Source of the DNA: Theristus sp. LFF4_11
Lineage: Eukaryota; Nematoda; Chromadorea; Monhysterida; Xyalidae
NCBI GenBank assembly: GCA_030248135.1
Contig: JASANC010000392.1
Span: 1-64,000, forward strand
Reading direction: 5' to 3'
Length of the DNA: 64,000 nt
Shown here: positions 23,093 to 37,200 of the stretch, in pieces
Position numbering within the stretch: position 1 is the first letter of the stretch
Layout of the letters: the number at the start of each line of letters is the position of its first letter
The notes under the pieces: generated by a model
Seen by the model: the letters and a program-made list of their open reading frames with translations, nothing else
Database searches by the model: none
What the model was told of the DNA's origin: nothing
Position numbers and translations under genes: made by a program

Positions 23093-23358
23093 TACCGTAA
23101 AGTCTTGCATATAAGGTCTCCTTATATAAATTTGAAAATCAAAAATTTCTGAAAAAAGTGGAATTTTGTGTGACAACCTTATAAGTGAGAGGAGGTCTTA
23201 TAAAGCGAAGATCAGGAAGTCCGGGTCTTATAAACGGGGTAGGATTTCGACCAAATCAAAATTTTGAATTTTTTGGTTTCCCGCCGTGTGACACTCCGCC
23301 CACTTTTGGGTGGGGGTCTTATAAGTGGGAGGAACCTTATATGCAAGACTTTACGGTA
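23093..23358. mobile_element. TACCGTAAAGTCTTGCATA inverted-repeat element (MITE)
   Basis: Termini TACCGTAAAGTCTTGCATAT and ATATGCAAGACTTTACGGTA are perfect inverted repeats of about 20 bp. Interior repeats of GGTCTTATAA also occur. 266 bp, non-coding. Confidence 0.75.
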
Positions 23359-23407
23359 TCTATCTGAATAAATGTTGGCCGGTGTATATTTAAATTTGTG
23401 GAACACA

Positions 23408-23868
23408 TACCGTATTACCCCCATTAAACCCCCCCACCATTAATCCCCCCCACCAATAAACCCCCACCCCCCCCCGACCAGTTTCCGAATAATCCCCCCC
23501 CACAAATAATCCCCCATGGGGGATTATTGGAGACCTGTTTGAAACACATACCCAGCGAATTCAGTGGCTGGTTGCAGTGAAAATGATGAAATTGTGCTAC
23601 CAAAGGCCCCAAATGGGTGAGTTAATAGTAATTTCATTACAAAAGGCTGTTATAAAAGGAAATTTCTATGTAGAGTAGAAGTTTCTGCGACTTTCTTGCC
23701 TGCCATGCAATGTATTTTTGCCATTTTTCAACAAACCCCCACCCCTAGAATTTTTTGTAAAATAACCCCCCCCCCACCAATAATCCCCCCCCCCACCAAT
23801 AAACCCCCACCCCTAAAAGTCGCTGACGTATTAATCCCCCATGGGGGTTTATTGGGGGTAATACGGTA
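23408..23868. mobile_element. C-rich inverted-repeat element, TACCGTATTACCCCC termini (copy 2)
   Basis: Perfect ends TACCGTATTACCCCC and GGGGGTAATACGGTA. It shares its interior with the element at 4156-4523 but is about 90 bp longer, including an extra segment near 23620-23680. Confidence 0.7.
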
Positions 23869-26800
23869 TGTATATTCACTTTATCGTCATCGATGCCTAC
23901 ATACGTCAGTAGTAGGGCTTGTCAGTCATGGTGTTTTTGCTTGTCGCCCACAAACGGTCGTGTGTGGCTAATCAGAAACAACCACTGGTGTTATCTATCT
24001 CGTGAATTACAACATGTTTTTGGGGAATAAATGGGATAAACAGGCGCATGACCCGAGCGCGTGTGCGCATGCGACTTACTTTCTTCCTCTTGGAAAATAG
24101 CTCCACTAACGAATAAAGCATGCCAAACCATCGGATGATTGGTTGGTTTGTCGGTTGGATGGTACCACACTACGCACGTCGATTTACTACTCGCATATAA
24201 AAATATAAATAATTATTCATAAGATATTCGCCGGAGTGCATGTGATGCAACAACTGGACGGCATGTTTACGTTGTTGTTATTGCAGTTGTTTAGGCCACA
24301 GAATTTAATATTAATAAAAACTTCTTTGAAACAACACGCAACATTTGTGCGCCGGCAATGTGTATGCGCGTTTGAGTTCAAGTGCTCTCCACTCTGTGTT
24401 TCTGCTCTTTATTCAGCTGGCTGCTGCATAAACACAAGGGGCAGCACGTTTGTGCATCATGTGTCATTGGCACGAGTGCGCACGCATGCACACGCATCTT
24501 CAGAACACGCACGTTCTTTTTTCACGAGCATCATCATTCATTCCCTGTCATGTGCCAACAAACGTTTTTTTCAGCTTTTTTGAACAGCGTGTTGTTTATA
24601 TGCCTTATTGCGATGTTTAGCATAATCGTACAAGAGCTGACGTACATATTTGTATTATTTTTAATGCGGTGTAGTGCTGTCGTCTCAGACAAAAACTGAA
24701 AGATTCAACTTGGTAGATAAGCATTTTTTGCGTCGGTGGTGTCTGCGCGCGTGCACGTAAGTCGCCACGTACTCAAATTTTCACATTCCACAAAAATGCG
24801 TACAGAGAACAAGAGAAAGTGTCTGTGCCGGTTGCGCGCGGGCGCACACCAAGTCGATAGAGTGGAAATTTGTTTGCTGCAACTTTTACAGTACACACGC
24901 GCGCCATCGCAACTGCATAGCAGTTTTTGCATATTTATGCAATTTTATATTCATCTTGTTTGAAAATTGGATAGACGGCGCAGACTCCAGTGACGCCTGA
25001 TGATCCAGACAGAACAGTTATGTTCATGAAAACAGGTGGTTTTGTTCACTCTGTTGTTGCTTTTCAAATTGTTTTAACAACAACGTGCGAGTTTTGCACT
25101 TTGTTAAAAATTAAAAACCACCTGGCCACTCCCTCCTGATCGAATCGGATAGCACTCTAGAACATGAATCGGCAAAATAACAGAAAATCATGCACGGCGA
25201 CTGAACAACGTTGTTCACTGCTGTTTTGTTTGAACTGAACGGCGCTGTTCACAACTTGTTTTTTTTGTAGTGGCGCACCGTCAATCTGCTTATTGTCATT
25301 GTGAGAGATCGTTGATTTTCACGGTTGCATGTGCAACGGGACTGGCCTTCATCGCGTTGTAGCCAATCAACGTTGTCAGATTGAAATGTTGCCATTTTCA
25401 CTGACACTGATGCACGCGCGTTCATCATATCTAAAATCAATATGTTCGGTTCACTCGGACACGAAGCTAAAAAGTATACTGCAACTATTGTGGATTTATT
25501 CAAACGTGTCCGGACTAAAATGACGTCATTTGCTTTAATAACGCCCCCGTTTGTCAAAGTACCGGCACTAAAATGTCAGTTTGGTGTGACTGACTCGTCA
25601 CTCGACATTCACCATTTGTTTACGAGAAGAAATCGGTTAAACGGAAAGTCTGGTTTGCAGTGAACGGCAAGCGCATGCTTGGCGGCACATGACGTCATTT
25701 CAGTGGGACACGTTTGAAAAAATACCTCTTATTCAAATTATCCAACGTGCGCACATCGTAACTGCGTCACTGTTTTTTGAGTGTTGAAATACTGTAACGC
25801 TCCCGAACGTCTGTAAAGGTGCATGTTGATGTCAGCCAGTAGTCCAGTACGGTGCATTCTGGCGCAACAACAACACACATGCAGTGTACCACTCACTCAC
25901 TGTCTGTCCATGCGTTCTATATTTCTGGGCAGTTTTTTGTTTCCCACCTGTCGTCGTTGCATCTTTCGCAATAAACGTCTTTATTCTTTTATGCAAAATT
26001 TTGACGACCGCATAAAAAACGCCTGCCACACATCGCACGCCGCACGGTCGGAGATTCGAAAAAAAGACTTGTTCATGCCACAGGAGAACAAAAAACAAGA
26101 CATCGCGCGTGATATTTTGCTCATTTTGTTCAACGAATTTCCGAATGCTAAGTCCAGTTCTGTTGCAGGAGGCAACAGATCTCAGTTATGTTTACCAGCT
26201 TTGTTGTGGTTTTTTTCTCGTCATCGCCTAAACAGCTGGAAGGATCGAGCTCGCGTAACAACCTCTGATGTTCAGTGATCTCAAATGGAATATTGCAGTC
26301 AATTATATTCAAATGTTTCTCTGAAACTGATACTTTTGAATGCGCCGTTTTGTTCATGTGACCGCACGTTTCCTTGAGGAGTTGGAGAGCAACACTCGGC
26401 CATAAGCTGCTGTTCGTTTGAACGCCAAACGTGAACTGTGAAATGTGTAGCAGTGAAATCGTGTGTTTTTTCAATGCGTGATTGTTTGTCATCGCTTTTT
26501 TTGGTGGTTTTGTTCAGACAACTGACAACGATCATGCGTTTCGTCTTCGTCCTAACGAAACGATCATAAAGGTTTTTTTCATCAAAACGTGTTTTTTGCA
26601 GTGCAGCAATTCTTGTTCTTTTTAAAGATGCAAAAAACTGATATACCCAACAATGAAGTGTCTGCATGTATGACATTTCAATTTTCTAGATTTTTAAATT
26701 TCTATGACACGCGGTGTTATGTCTTCAAACATCACAAACAAAAAATATAGTTTAAAAAATAACTAAAGAATCCACAATTCGAAAACGTTTTTCAAAAGTC

Positions 26801-27780
26801 GAAACTTGGCGCGCTGATTAGCTGGCGAAATTACCAATCAGCGCGTTGCGCTTTGCAATAAATGCATCCAATCAGTTTTGTGGCATAAAAACAACAAAAA
26901 TTCAAGAGCTTTTTTCCTGTGACCCATCGGCCTTGTTGTTTTGCGCGCCAATTTGCAAAAACAAAATTCTACCTGACTAACAGAATAAAATTTTTGAAAA
27001 TACACTGAAAGAGCATGAACCTGTTCTTAAAATGGGTTTCATCTCGTCGCCTGTTGCATTAACTGTGGAATCACCGTATATTTCAAGCGCAACTGCTTTT
27101 GATCCGAGTTTTGTCGTATATCAAGCATCAATTTGCTAATAAATGTAACATGAATTGACAAACTCAACAGATCACCCCGCGGGGTGCATTTGGGACCAGA
27201 TATGACATGACGCCTTGAGCAAGATCGTGTCGAGAAGCAGTATTACGGTAGGCACCGGTCGCACTCCGCAATCAAATTCACGCTGTTTTGCATCTGGTGG
27301 GAGTGCACAGCACGCACAGATGTGTACTGTATGTGGGCCAGGTGAAAGTGCGCGGAAATCAGTGCAGCGCGCGCATTTTTTGGTACTGTTTTTTTCGGTT
27401 CTATTGCCTGTTGTCTTTGGTTTTTCAGTTTTTAACTTTTCACGAATCGCATACATTTTTCTCGAAAATGGTGTAAAAATCTCCAATCATTTACTCGCAA
27501 TTCTTTCAGACATATACACACACTTCTTGCTACACACACACAGACTACAATTTTTGATACACTGGCGAAAAATGTTCCGGCTGTTTTGATTTCAGCCGTG
27601 CTGTTTTTTAAGAACAGTTTGTTTTTCGAACGACACACAAACACAAGGAATGAGCTAGCGCGAAAACAACTTCAAGCTTCTTGTTTGCAAATCAACGTTC
27701 CACGATTATAACTTTAGCTCTACTTCATTAACGATATGTTTCAGCTTTTCCAATTTCAGAATTGTTATTTTCGAAGCTGT
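23869..27780. other. No supported gene
   Basis: AT-rich intergenic sequence. Apart from the MITE at 25486-25724 I see no repeat pairing or exon signature. The open frame at 25823-26278 has a protein-like middle (SEIRKKDLFMPQENKKQD), but no ATG-anchored or spliced model and no family I recognise, so it is not annotated as a gene. Confidence 0.5.
25486..25724 (+). mobile_element. CRE-bearing MITE (copy 2 of 4), intergenic
   Basis: Same 230-240-bp consensus as 16389-16618, with TTCAAACGTGTCC termini and a perfect TGACGTCA in both arms. No ORF. Confidence 0.8.
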
Positions 27781-27789
27781 TTGCACAGT

Positions 27790-28085
27790 TTCAAAGGTAT
27801 CGTAGAATAGTAGTCGTAGTAGCGTTTTGTATCGTGCAGGGTTAGTGACGGTTGGTATCGTGCAAAAGTAGCCGTAGAGCCGTAGTAGTGTTTGGTATCG
27901 TGTAGTGGTTGCCGTAGTAGTGGAGTTTAATTGGTATCGTGTAGTAGGAACCGTATTATCCTTGGTATCGTGCAGTAGTAGACGTAGTAACGTTTGGTAT
28001 CATACATGGTTGAAATGGTGCAAAACAAACAAACGAACGAACGAACGGTATGAAATCACCGTTCGTTCGTTCGTTCGTTCGTTCG
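27790..28085. repeat. Degenerate GGTATCGTGYAGTAGTAG tandem repeat followed by a GAAC/GTTC hairpin
   Basis: Five to six imperfect ~35-45-bp units built on GGTATCGTG and CGTAGTAG occupy 27790-28015. At 28032-28085 CGAACGAACGAACGGTATG is followed by the inverted CCGTTCGTTCGTTCG, which can fold into a near-perfect stem. Confidence 0.65.
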
Positions 28086-28099
28086 GGTGTGGTGTCAGT

Positions 28100-29200
28100 T
28101 TTAAAAAATATGTTCCGCTAAAAAAATTGTTTCGCACCATGTTCGTGTCCCCGTCCCATCATTTGTTCCACTTTATGTCCCGTCCCTCTTTATGTTCTAT
28201 CCGTTTTTATGCCCCGCCAATTATTACAAATTTCATGAGAAAACTGGCCACCGTGGTCGTCGCCGCTGTCGCCATTGTTATTTTTTTTGCAAAGACAAGA
28301 AGTTCGCCTTAAAAACTGATGCTTTTAATTTTTCGTCCCCTCCCTCACCATAAACATTTTTTAAATGTTTGGATTGAGTTTTTTATTTAATTTCCACTAT
28401 TCGCTTTCACAAACGGTCGCAGTTCGCACATCAAAAATCAAGAAAAAGATAAAAATGATGAGAATTTCTTTTTGAAGCTGATCTCAGGCAAGCCAACAGA
28501 CAATCAGGTAATACTATAAATTATCCAGGGCGACTATAAATCTTTTTTTTTGTTTTTGACTGGACAGCACTGGAGACAACGCTCGGACCAGCACTTGGAT
28601 GGGTCATTGATGTTTTGCGTTCAACTCTTATCAGTAGTTTTTTAGGCTGGATAAACGAGAAAGAAACATTGCAACAAACGCAAGGCCAGAAAGAAAGACG
28701 TAAAAGCAACAAAGAAGATACGAGACAGAAAAAAACGGAGAGAAGAGCGCGATAAGACAAACTATGGGTGGTATGTTGAATGGGCGCTTTCGAAGACTGG
28801 CGTTGAGTGGACACACCGACCGGGTGACTGCACAGTTCGGCAGTGGCACGCGCGCGCATGCACGTTGCACGCATTACGAGTGCACGCTGCTTGTGCCGCC
28901 TCGTGTCGACCGACCGGTGCACACGTTTTTTCTTCGTTCGAGCGATACGAGCGCCAAGGGGTACTGAACACGCCCAGCGGCAACGCCACTGTGCAGTGAT
29001 CAGACGCGTGCACTGTACGAAACTGTGCGGCAAAGAAACGCCGGTCGGTCCTGTTTTGGAAAGTGTCGCTGAAAGATAAAGACTGGAACGGACCGAACTT
29101 CGTTTACGCCAGCCGGTGCTAACCGGACAGATGCAATTGATTGCTATGCGTGTCCGCTGTGTGTCCACCGTGCACTGCAACATTTCCCACCACGCAACCT
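28100..29200. other. No supported gene; GC-richer block 28780-29200
   Basis: A 220-codon minus-strand open frame (29183-28521) and several overlapping plus frames exist. All have Arg/Ser/Cys/His-rich, family-less translations typical of chance frames in GC-rich DNA. The block may be regulatory sequence upstream of the receptor gene, but I cannot show it. Confidence 0.4.
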
Positions 29201-29204
29201 GTTC

Positions 29205-30620
29205 AAAAAGTGTGTGTGTGTACGCATTTCAAAATAATGTGCAACAGCAACACTGAGTGCAGCTGCGAGTATGGTGCATCACACACACACAACGCCACAC
29301 ATTTCTTGGCTCACTCTCTTTGCCTGTCACGTTTTTTGTGCGCTCACATCGCGCACACACACACACGCACCAACAAGAGACGATCCCCACGTTTGTGGGT
29401 GTGCGTGCGCGCGCGCGAGCTCGGCCCTTTTTGCCGCTCTGTGTGTGCTGGCCCGCCCGCCAGTGCTGATGCAACACACACACGGCAGCAAAGCAGGAGG
29501 CAGCGCAGCTGCTGCTGCCAAAACTAAATGGCAACACACACACAAATAACATACACCCCCTTGCGTACATTCACTGTTTTACTTACGTATGTACGCGCAC
29601 ACACACACAGATTGCACGGTCCACGACAAACACACTTCGTGCGGCTGCATGGTGTGCGTGTTTACGGACCGAGATACGCGCACAGACCGGACCGTGCAAT
29701 CGGTTGTGTTGTTGGCAGCAGCACTTCGGTCGGCGCAATGCCAACTATTGATTAGCTCGTGTATGTCACATGACCGCGTGTGCGATCACATCAACACACA
29801 CATATCAAGTCGTTTTGTACGCGTTTGTATGTGTGCGTGTGTGGGCCTATGCACACTGCGCACACACGTGCCTGTGCACAATGTAACCAGCAGCAGCGCA
29901 AGCACGTACGCGCACTAGAAGGTGACGTTTTTGTCGTTTCGTTTTTCGTTCTCTCTCTCTTGCGCTCATAGTGTTTTCTTAACAGGCACGCACATACCGT
30001 GCGTACGCAGGCGCCTCTCTTCTCCTGTTATTGCGCAGCGGATGTGATGCCTGGCCGCTGTTGTTGTTGCTGCTCTGTTTTGTTGGTCGCTCTTTTTTCC
30101 GAACATACTTTTTTCCATTCGTCCGTCTCTCTCTTTTCCGTAACATTTCTGAACCGTTGCGTTTGTGCGTGTGTGTGTGGCTGCATGTGTGGTGCGCCAA
30201 TTGAACGACGTTTTGGCGACGACAACAACAGTAAACGTTATATGTAGTTTTGCTTATAGCTATGCATCACTGAACCGATTGCTTTATGCTGCGCATTATT
30301 CCTGTGCGTACATATCCTGTGCGTGTGTGTGTGTGTGTGTGTGTGTACGCGCGCTGCTTTCACTCTTGCCACTTTTTCTGCCCTTTTTTTCTCCAGATTT
30401 AAACGCACACATAGAGACAACAGGAAGGCTTTATCATTTATAATCCGAGTGTGTGTTGTAAGTGTACGCAACGCACCCTTGCTGTTATTGTTCAATTCAC
30501 ACGTGCAGTGTGCCGTGTTCCATTTGTACATGTATTACTACACTATTAGCATTATTATTATTAATGGTCTGTGTGTGTGTGTTCAGTTACACACGTGAGA
30601 AAAAATACGCTCAATGTAGC
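29205..30620. repeat. GT/AC-rich microsatellite-laden tract
   Basis: Repeated ACACACAC, GTGTGTGT and CGCGCG patches recur throughout (for example 29282-29292, 29356-29364, 30324-30346, 30569-30580) with CGTACG interspersed. No coding signal is seen. It ends about 630 bp upstream of the receptor start codon. Confidence 0.6.
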
Positions 30621-31251
30621 CAAGCATTCGCTTTTTTGACGATGATAAATACGCTTTTCGATAGCTGTTCGAGCAGCGCGCTGTTTTTTTGCTATTATTT
30701 TGAGCGTTACCCGTTTCTGCGTACGCATACGAGATTGCGCACGACGCTTTTTGCACATGCGTTCTCGTGTCAATGTGTAAGGAGCACGTTGTGCCGTAGT
30801 TATCTTGTGATACATTGTTTCCCATTCAACAGGCATTCCTTGAACACCCCTTTTTCAATTGTAAATGAACTGGTTGATCTTATTTTCTGTTTTTCCAACG
30901 TTGTTATCGTATTTTTCTTTCAGCATTTATCTGCAGATCTACGAGTTTCGCAAGGATAACAATTCCGGAGTTGACACTGTGGCAAGGTCAACGACAAATA
31001 GCTCTGTGTGTTGTTTTCATCGTGAATTCTGAAACAAAACGCGCAGCTATAGTGACGCAAACTTCACCCATTGCAGTGGCCATTTTGTTTCATCGGAGAG
31101 TTCTTCATCAAAATTCAAGTCTCTGTGCAAGCTGTTATAACTATCATTGGCGACACTACAGAAAGCTGACTGGAAGCTGAGCTTGTATTTCGGACGTTTT
31201 GCGGTTCCCGCCGGAAGTCTCGGTCGACGACATGCACCCTGTGCTAGTTTT

Positions 31252-34200
31252 ATGGCATCTATTGATCGACCGTTGATCTTCGTTGTAACCGTACTACTGT
31301 TGTCTTTCGGCCGTTTTCCATGTGAAGGTCAGTGTGTGCGACTTTTTGTTTTGTAATTCTATATTTTTAATTGTCAAAGCCCATTCCATGAAGAAGAATG
31401 TCACAGGGGTTGGCATGAAAAATCACGCTCAAAAGTTGTTTAAATCCACATTCCAAAGTGTATTACCAAATTCATTCCATGTCTAAATCCATTCCAAAAT
31501 ACTTTTCATGCCGAAATCCATTTCAAAATTTAAAAGTTACAGAGAATTTAGTGGCTTTTACTGCATTAATTTTTAAAAAATTGTCACAAATTCTGATATG
31601 AAGCGAATTTTGGAAAAGATTTTGTCCTTTTTAGCGTGCTGTCTCAGACTGTGTCTGTAATCTCTGTTTATGCAACCATTCGTTAAGGTCGTCCACCACA
31701 AGTCACACATGGACCCCAAGTTTTTTCCTGCTGACAACCGTGACGACAGACCATAATGTCGCACAATATGTGCGTATTCCAATGTTTGACATCGCTAATG
31801 CACGCACATGAAACGCCATATCGTTACAATCAAGTGTATAATGGCCGTCCATTATAATCGTCGCACCGTACTACTTTAACGTTCCATTTACATTTTAACG
31901 TTCAACGGAACACCGTCTTAAACACTTTCAATACAGTGCACGTGCATGAAAACCGAGTGAGCATCAGCATCGAGCCAAATGGTCACGTGACGCGACAGCC
32001 GGGCGAGTCGGTCGAGCTCGAGTGCGATGCACACGGACGCACCAACGGCACCGAATTGGCGGTGTTCTGGCTGCGCAACGGTACGCGCGCACGTGTCTCT
32101 TTGTTTAGAGCGGTTTTTGTTTCTTTTTCTTCACGATCATCATAATAGTGTTCGGTTTTCTCACTTTCAACAATCCATTTAATTATTCGGTGAAAGTTTG
32201 GATTGCATCAGCATGTTGATTGGTTGCAGAGAAACGTTTCAGCGGTAAACAATACTTGCAAAAATACACCTAGGTGTCAAAAAGGCGTATCAAATCCAAA
32301 ACTACATAAAAATCACAAAACAGTCCAAGGTGACCGGCGCGATATGGATCATTTCTTTTGGTCCAGAGACTCAATGCGTGCATCGATAGGCAAACAGTTT
32401 CTTGAACGACGCGTGAATTCAAAATTGGCAAAGTGATCCGAGTTCCTTGAGTAGGGCTGAGTGCACTTAGGCGACTTTGAATTATTATATAAAGATTGAA
32501 ACTAGTTGCGTTTCACGTCTGCAAGTCGCAGAATCTGAAAAAAAACTGATATTCTCTAATCTATGTGTCAGGCAAGCGACTTGCGCACGCGGACGCAGAC
32601 GGCACGTCCAACAGCGTCACGTCCAACAGCGTCACGAGGCGCCGTCTGCAGCTGACGCATCTGACCGCAGCGGACGCCGGCGCCTATCAGTGCGCGGCGC
32701 ACTCGACGGCCACCGGCGCCGTCTGGCTGAGTCTCAGCGCAACGCTGCGTATCGTCGATTCGCCCAGAATCATCGTACCATCGGACGAATCGACAAACGT
32801 CGAAACGGTCGACGTCGCCGCAGTGGCCCGATTCGCATGCACCATCGCGCACGCCACACCGACGACCGCGGTGCGCTGGCGCAAGGACGGACGCGCGCTG
32901 CCGCACGACGACGGACGCATCGCGAGGTACATACGGTGTTTCGCTCGGTTGCTGTCCTCTCATTGTCTCTGTTAATTTTCTACCAAAGCACCGAACACAC
33001 ACCGTTTCAAATGCAAGTGTTTACTCCAATAATGAAACGTAGTTTTTCGATCAACCTTGACAGGATACGAATCGAGAACACTTGGAAACTGCAAGTAACG
33101 GACGTCACAACGGAGGATGCAGGCGTCTACAGCTGCACATTAAGTGGCGACTACGGTGACACTTCCTCGTCGTCGTCGTCGTCGACAGATGCCAACTCAT
33201 CAGCAACAGCATTAACCGAATCGTTATCTCAGTCGTTCACGCTCATCGTTTCTACCTCTGATGACTGTAGGTTGACAATTTGCTTTCTGAACGCGTCGTA
33301 AAATGGTTTTTTTTCAGTGTTTCTCTCGTTTCGTCTTCTCTGGGCGTTTATAAATTGTACATTCCCTACCTTGCGTGATTTTTTTAATTGTAAACATTAA
33401 AAAAACAATTTTTTTCTGATTTCAGCATTATTCCACTCTAAAACTGCCGCCGAAATCAGCGTAGCACCTCGAAATGTCACCGTGAATCTCGGCAGTACTG
33501 CCGTGTTTGAGTGCCTCGTCAGCGGCGCTCACCCCAGACATATCAAATGGAGACGCGTCAGCGCAGGTAGATCGCGGCATTTCTTTTTGTAAATTTCGAT
33601 TTATACGTATTGTGGATTTATTCAAACGTGTCCGGGCTAAAATGACGTCATTTGGTTTAAAAACGCCCGTTTGTCAAAGTACAGGCCCTAAAATGTCAGT
33701 TTGGTGTGGCCGATTCGACATTCACCATTTGTTTACTTGAAGAAATCGGCTAAACGGAAAGTCTGGTTTGCTGTGAACGACCAGCGCATGTTTGGCGGCA
33801 CATATGACGTCATTTCAGTGGGACACGTTTGAAAAAATAGGTCATACAATTTATAATTTTTCAAAGTGTGCTTTTGAATTGTGTACTGTACGGTGCAAGC
33901 CAGCCATAATTGACTTCGTCTTTTTTTGATCGATCGAGCTCCATCACAGCAGCATCCATTTGCGTGAATTTTGACAGGATATGCGGCATAGGTCTTTATT
34001 AAAATTCTCTTTGTCAAATTTGGCCCATTTGCATTTGCAAGCGAATTTTTGTGAAAAGACTTCTTTTTGGCAGTAAAAATTAGAAAAAAATACGGCGTAC
34101 GAGAGAGCAGCAAAAAGAGCAAAGCGTATACTTCAAAATCGACACAGTTTTGCTTTTCATCGCTACGCGCGCGTCTGGATGTTTTTTTGCTGAAAAAAAA

Positions 34201-37200
34201 TTATGCAACGTTCGTTTATCACACGGAACAATTGCACTGTTTAGTGTTTGCTTATGTGTGCCTTGTATCCGATAAATTCGCACAGCTTCAATCAGCACTG
34301 ACATATCAAACGAACGATTGCAGGCCGAGTGTGAAGTACGTCGCAATTTTCGCAGTAGTATTTTCAGTTCTCTCCTGAAAGTGCACTTGAAATCGAATGT
34401 CTTTTAATCCCAGTTTTTCTCCCTACCCTGCTGTAGTGATACACTTGAGTGCGAACGGGACAATGGGAAAGGTGAAAACAAAGCGACTGCTTTCAAATGA
34501 TGACGCAACACCGCCAGCGCTACTCCGAGAAATTGGGATGATCAAAAAAAGTTCAAAAGTTCACGCAACACCAGAATAAAGAAAAAAACGCGTTGCAGCC
34601 ACTCAACTGTACAACATGCATAGGCTCACTCATGTTTTTTTTTTATTTCTGTGTCACAAGTTTTTTCACTTTCAGAAGCGCGCACACCACTGCTGCCACC
34701 TGTGGATCGTGCGACCGTTGTCGGCGGTTCGTACCTTGTCATCAGTGACGTCAACAAACTCGACCAGGGCTGGTACGAATGTGCGCTGCCGACCAACAAG
34801 AATTCCACTGAAATCACCAAGCGTGCGCGACTCACCGTTCACTGTACGTCCTGTGCGCAGGGTTTATGTCTTCATCTTGATGAAAGTATGTCTGTTCAAA
34901 CCTGTCAGTTACTCGCAAAATACGGAGCACGCGAAACAATGCATTTATCCACTAAGAAGAAGAACCGAAAATGAATCGGGTTCGGTTGAAATCGCAAGCA
35001 CTACACCCGCATCCGTGGATGAATGTGTTTTCTAGCAACTCCGAACCCGTTCAGTCTTCAGTGGCGAGCTCTACATTCTGTGGAAAAAGTGACAGGTATA
35101 AACGAACATGCTGTACATATGACATAATGTAGGACCGTGTCCAGATCAAATACGACAAATATATGACTTGCAGTTTTGGCATTTGGATGTATGAACGTTT
35201 GTTTTACGATGGAGTAAGAATGTACATAACTTTTACGTACGGTATTTTTTCTGGAGTTTTCTCGCTTTTTGTGCTGCCATACAGTTCTTCACGTGCAAAC
35301 ATGCTGATTTTGCGCCATTTCCTTTTCAGTTTCTCCAACATTGAAACGTCGTCCCACTGATATTGTCGTACGAAGCCGCGCCACCGCAGCGCGATTCTCG
35401 TGTTCCGTTGTGGGCAATCCAATGCCGCAAATTTACTGGGTGCACAATGGTAAACGCCTGTCAACCATCGGTAACATAGCGGTCAGTGAACTTAAAAAGT
35501 TTTAAGGTTGTTGAAAAAAAACAGATTGACTAAAAAAGGTTAGGTTCACGCTAAAGTAAGCGGATACAGTGAGCGACGTCAGCCTTCTTGCGTACAGTAC
35601 AGCATGACCGATTAAGCACCCCTTATTTTCTTAATCAAAGCGAGACCAGTTATAGACTAGAAGTTGTGCTGTTCAAGAATGCCGGATTTTTTCACACACA
35701 CACAATTTGACATACAATAGGGTTTCTCAAAGTCGTTTTCTTTCATTCAAATTTAGCGCGCTCCTTGCCCCCTGAAAAAAAGGTGCCATGTTTTATTGGC
35801 CATACCTTAGTTGTGCTGCAATGAACATGTTCAAAAATAGCAGCAGAGATCAGCGCTTTATTATACAGCGCATTTAATCACGCTATAAATCTATAGGACT
35901 GTGTTTTGGTGCGTGTCGTTTCGTAGCAACACTTGCGCTAGAACAACACAATGGCATTACGGGTGTTAATGTGGATAACATTTCATTTGGATGCTGAGCG
36001 TTATGGGTGGCCGGGTGTATCCGCTTGTTTCTCAGCGCTCGACATTAACGATCCATTACTTGTTGACCGATATTTGACCAATTAGTTTATTTTGGACGCA
36101 CACTAAATGGTAGCGTAATTAGGCGTAGATAGAAACAAGTCTAAACTGTGCTTATCATAAAATACAATTATGTGCATAACAAATGGACAACCATTGTACA
36201 TTGAGGCAGTGAGAACAGACAGCGACTGAGACAGGCGGGATTGAGATTGAGCAAAATGCACAGGCGGGAGGGAGAGGTGCGGAAGGGGGTGCACATGCGC
36301 TAGACGACATTTTTTGTTGCAATCTCGTATCATGCGTTCTGTTGAGTGTGCCGATTCGCATTCATTTTCAGGTCAAGAACCAAGAAGTAACAGAGACGCT
36401 GGCCGACTCGAATCCGTTGACGGGCGAACGGACGCGCGAGCCGGAGTACAGCCGCGACCTGCTGCTCAGCATGATCGTGAGCGACGCGCTAGACGGCGTC
36501 TACCAGTGTTTCGCCGAGAACTCGCTCGGCCAGGTGTCGGCGGCGGCCATGTTGACGTTCGAGCCGATCAACGGCGACGCATCCGAGCGGACGTCCGATG
36601 TGGGGCTGCACGTTGAAGCGGAACACGACAAGCAACTGATGCGCGTCTCGTGGCGCGCGGACGTGAAACGGCAGCAGCAGCAGGAGGAGGAGGTGGATCG
36701 CTCGAGCGATTTCATGATCATAAACTTCGAATGCGTCGACACTGAAACGTCGTGCGACAAGAGTACGTCCATCCGGCCCATTTTATTCGGAAAACAGCAG
36801 GAATTGCACGTGTAACACGGAGGCCCTGTACTTTGCAAGTCGTATGCCCCCCCCCGTGTGCACCGCTTTGCTGTTGTTGTTTTGTTGTTTTTTAGTTGGT
36901 GTATTGGAAAGAGATGCGGGCATCATCGTAGGAATATGTATGTTTTAAAGTTCAACTGGGATTCAAACAAATGCTGAACCAGAGTCCACAAAAACGACTC
37001 CAAACAGCAAAACGAAACGTCTGGTTTACGAAATATAGAACTCTCATAATGGCGAAATGCTTCGTTGGCTTCAAGCGCTTGTATTTTCTGTTTCAGAATT
37101 TAACAACCAGTATCTCGACGACCAACAGTGCGACGAACACGGTCAATGTCACGGTTATTGTTGCCGTGCTGTCATGATAGAAGAAAACACCATGTACAAA

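Noticed and set aside
25823..26278. 151-codon plus-strand ORF
   Set aside because: The middle looks protein-like, but there is no recognisable family, no in-frame exon neighbours and no supporting signals.
28521..29183. 220-codon minus-strand ORF
   Set aside because: The composition is Arg/Ser/Cys/His-rich with no domain, no ATG-anchored or splice-supported model, and overlapping frames of similar quality. It looks like a chance frame in GC-rich DNA.
29205..30620. Several 70-165-codon ORFs rich in His/Thr/Cys
   Set aside because: They are produced by ACAC/GTGT microsatellite sequence read in all frames.
32568..33002. 144-codon minus-strand ORF
   Set aside because: It is antisense to receptor exon 3, which encodes clear Ig-domain sequence in phase with its neighbours.
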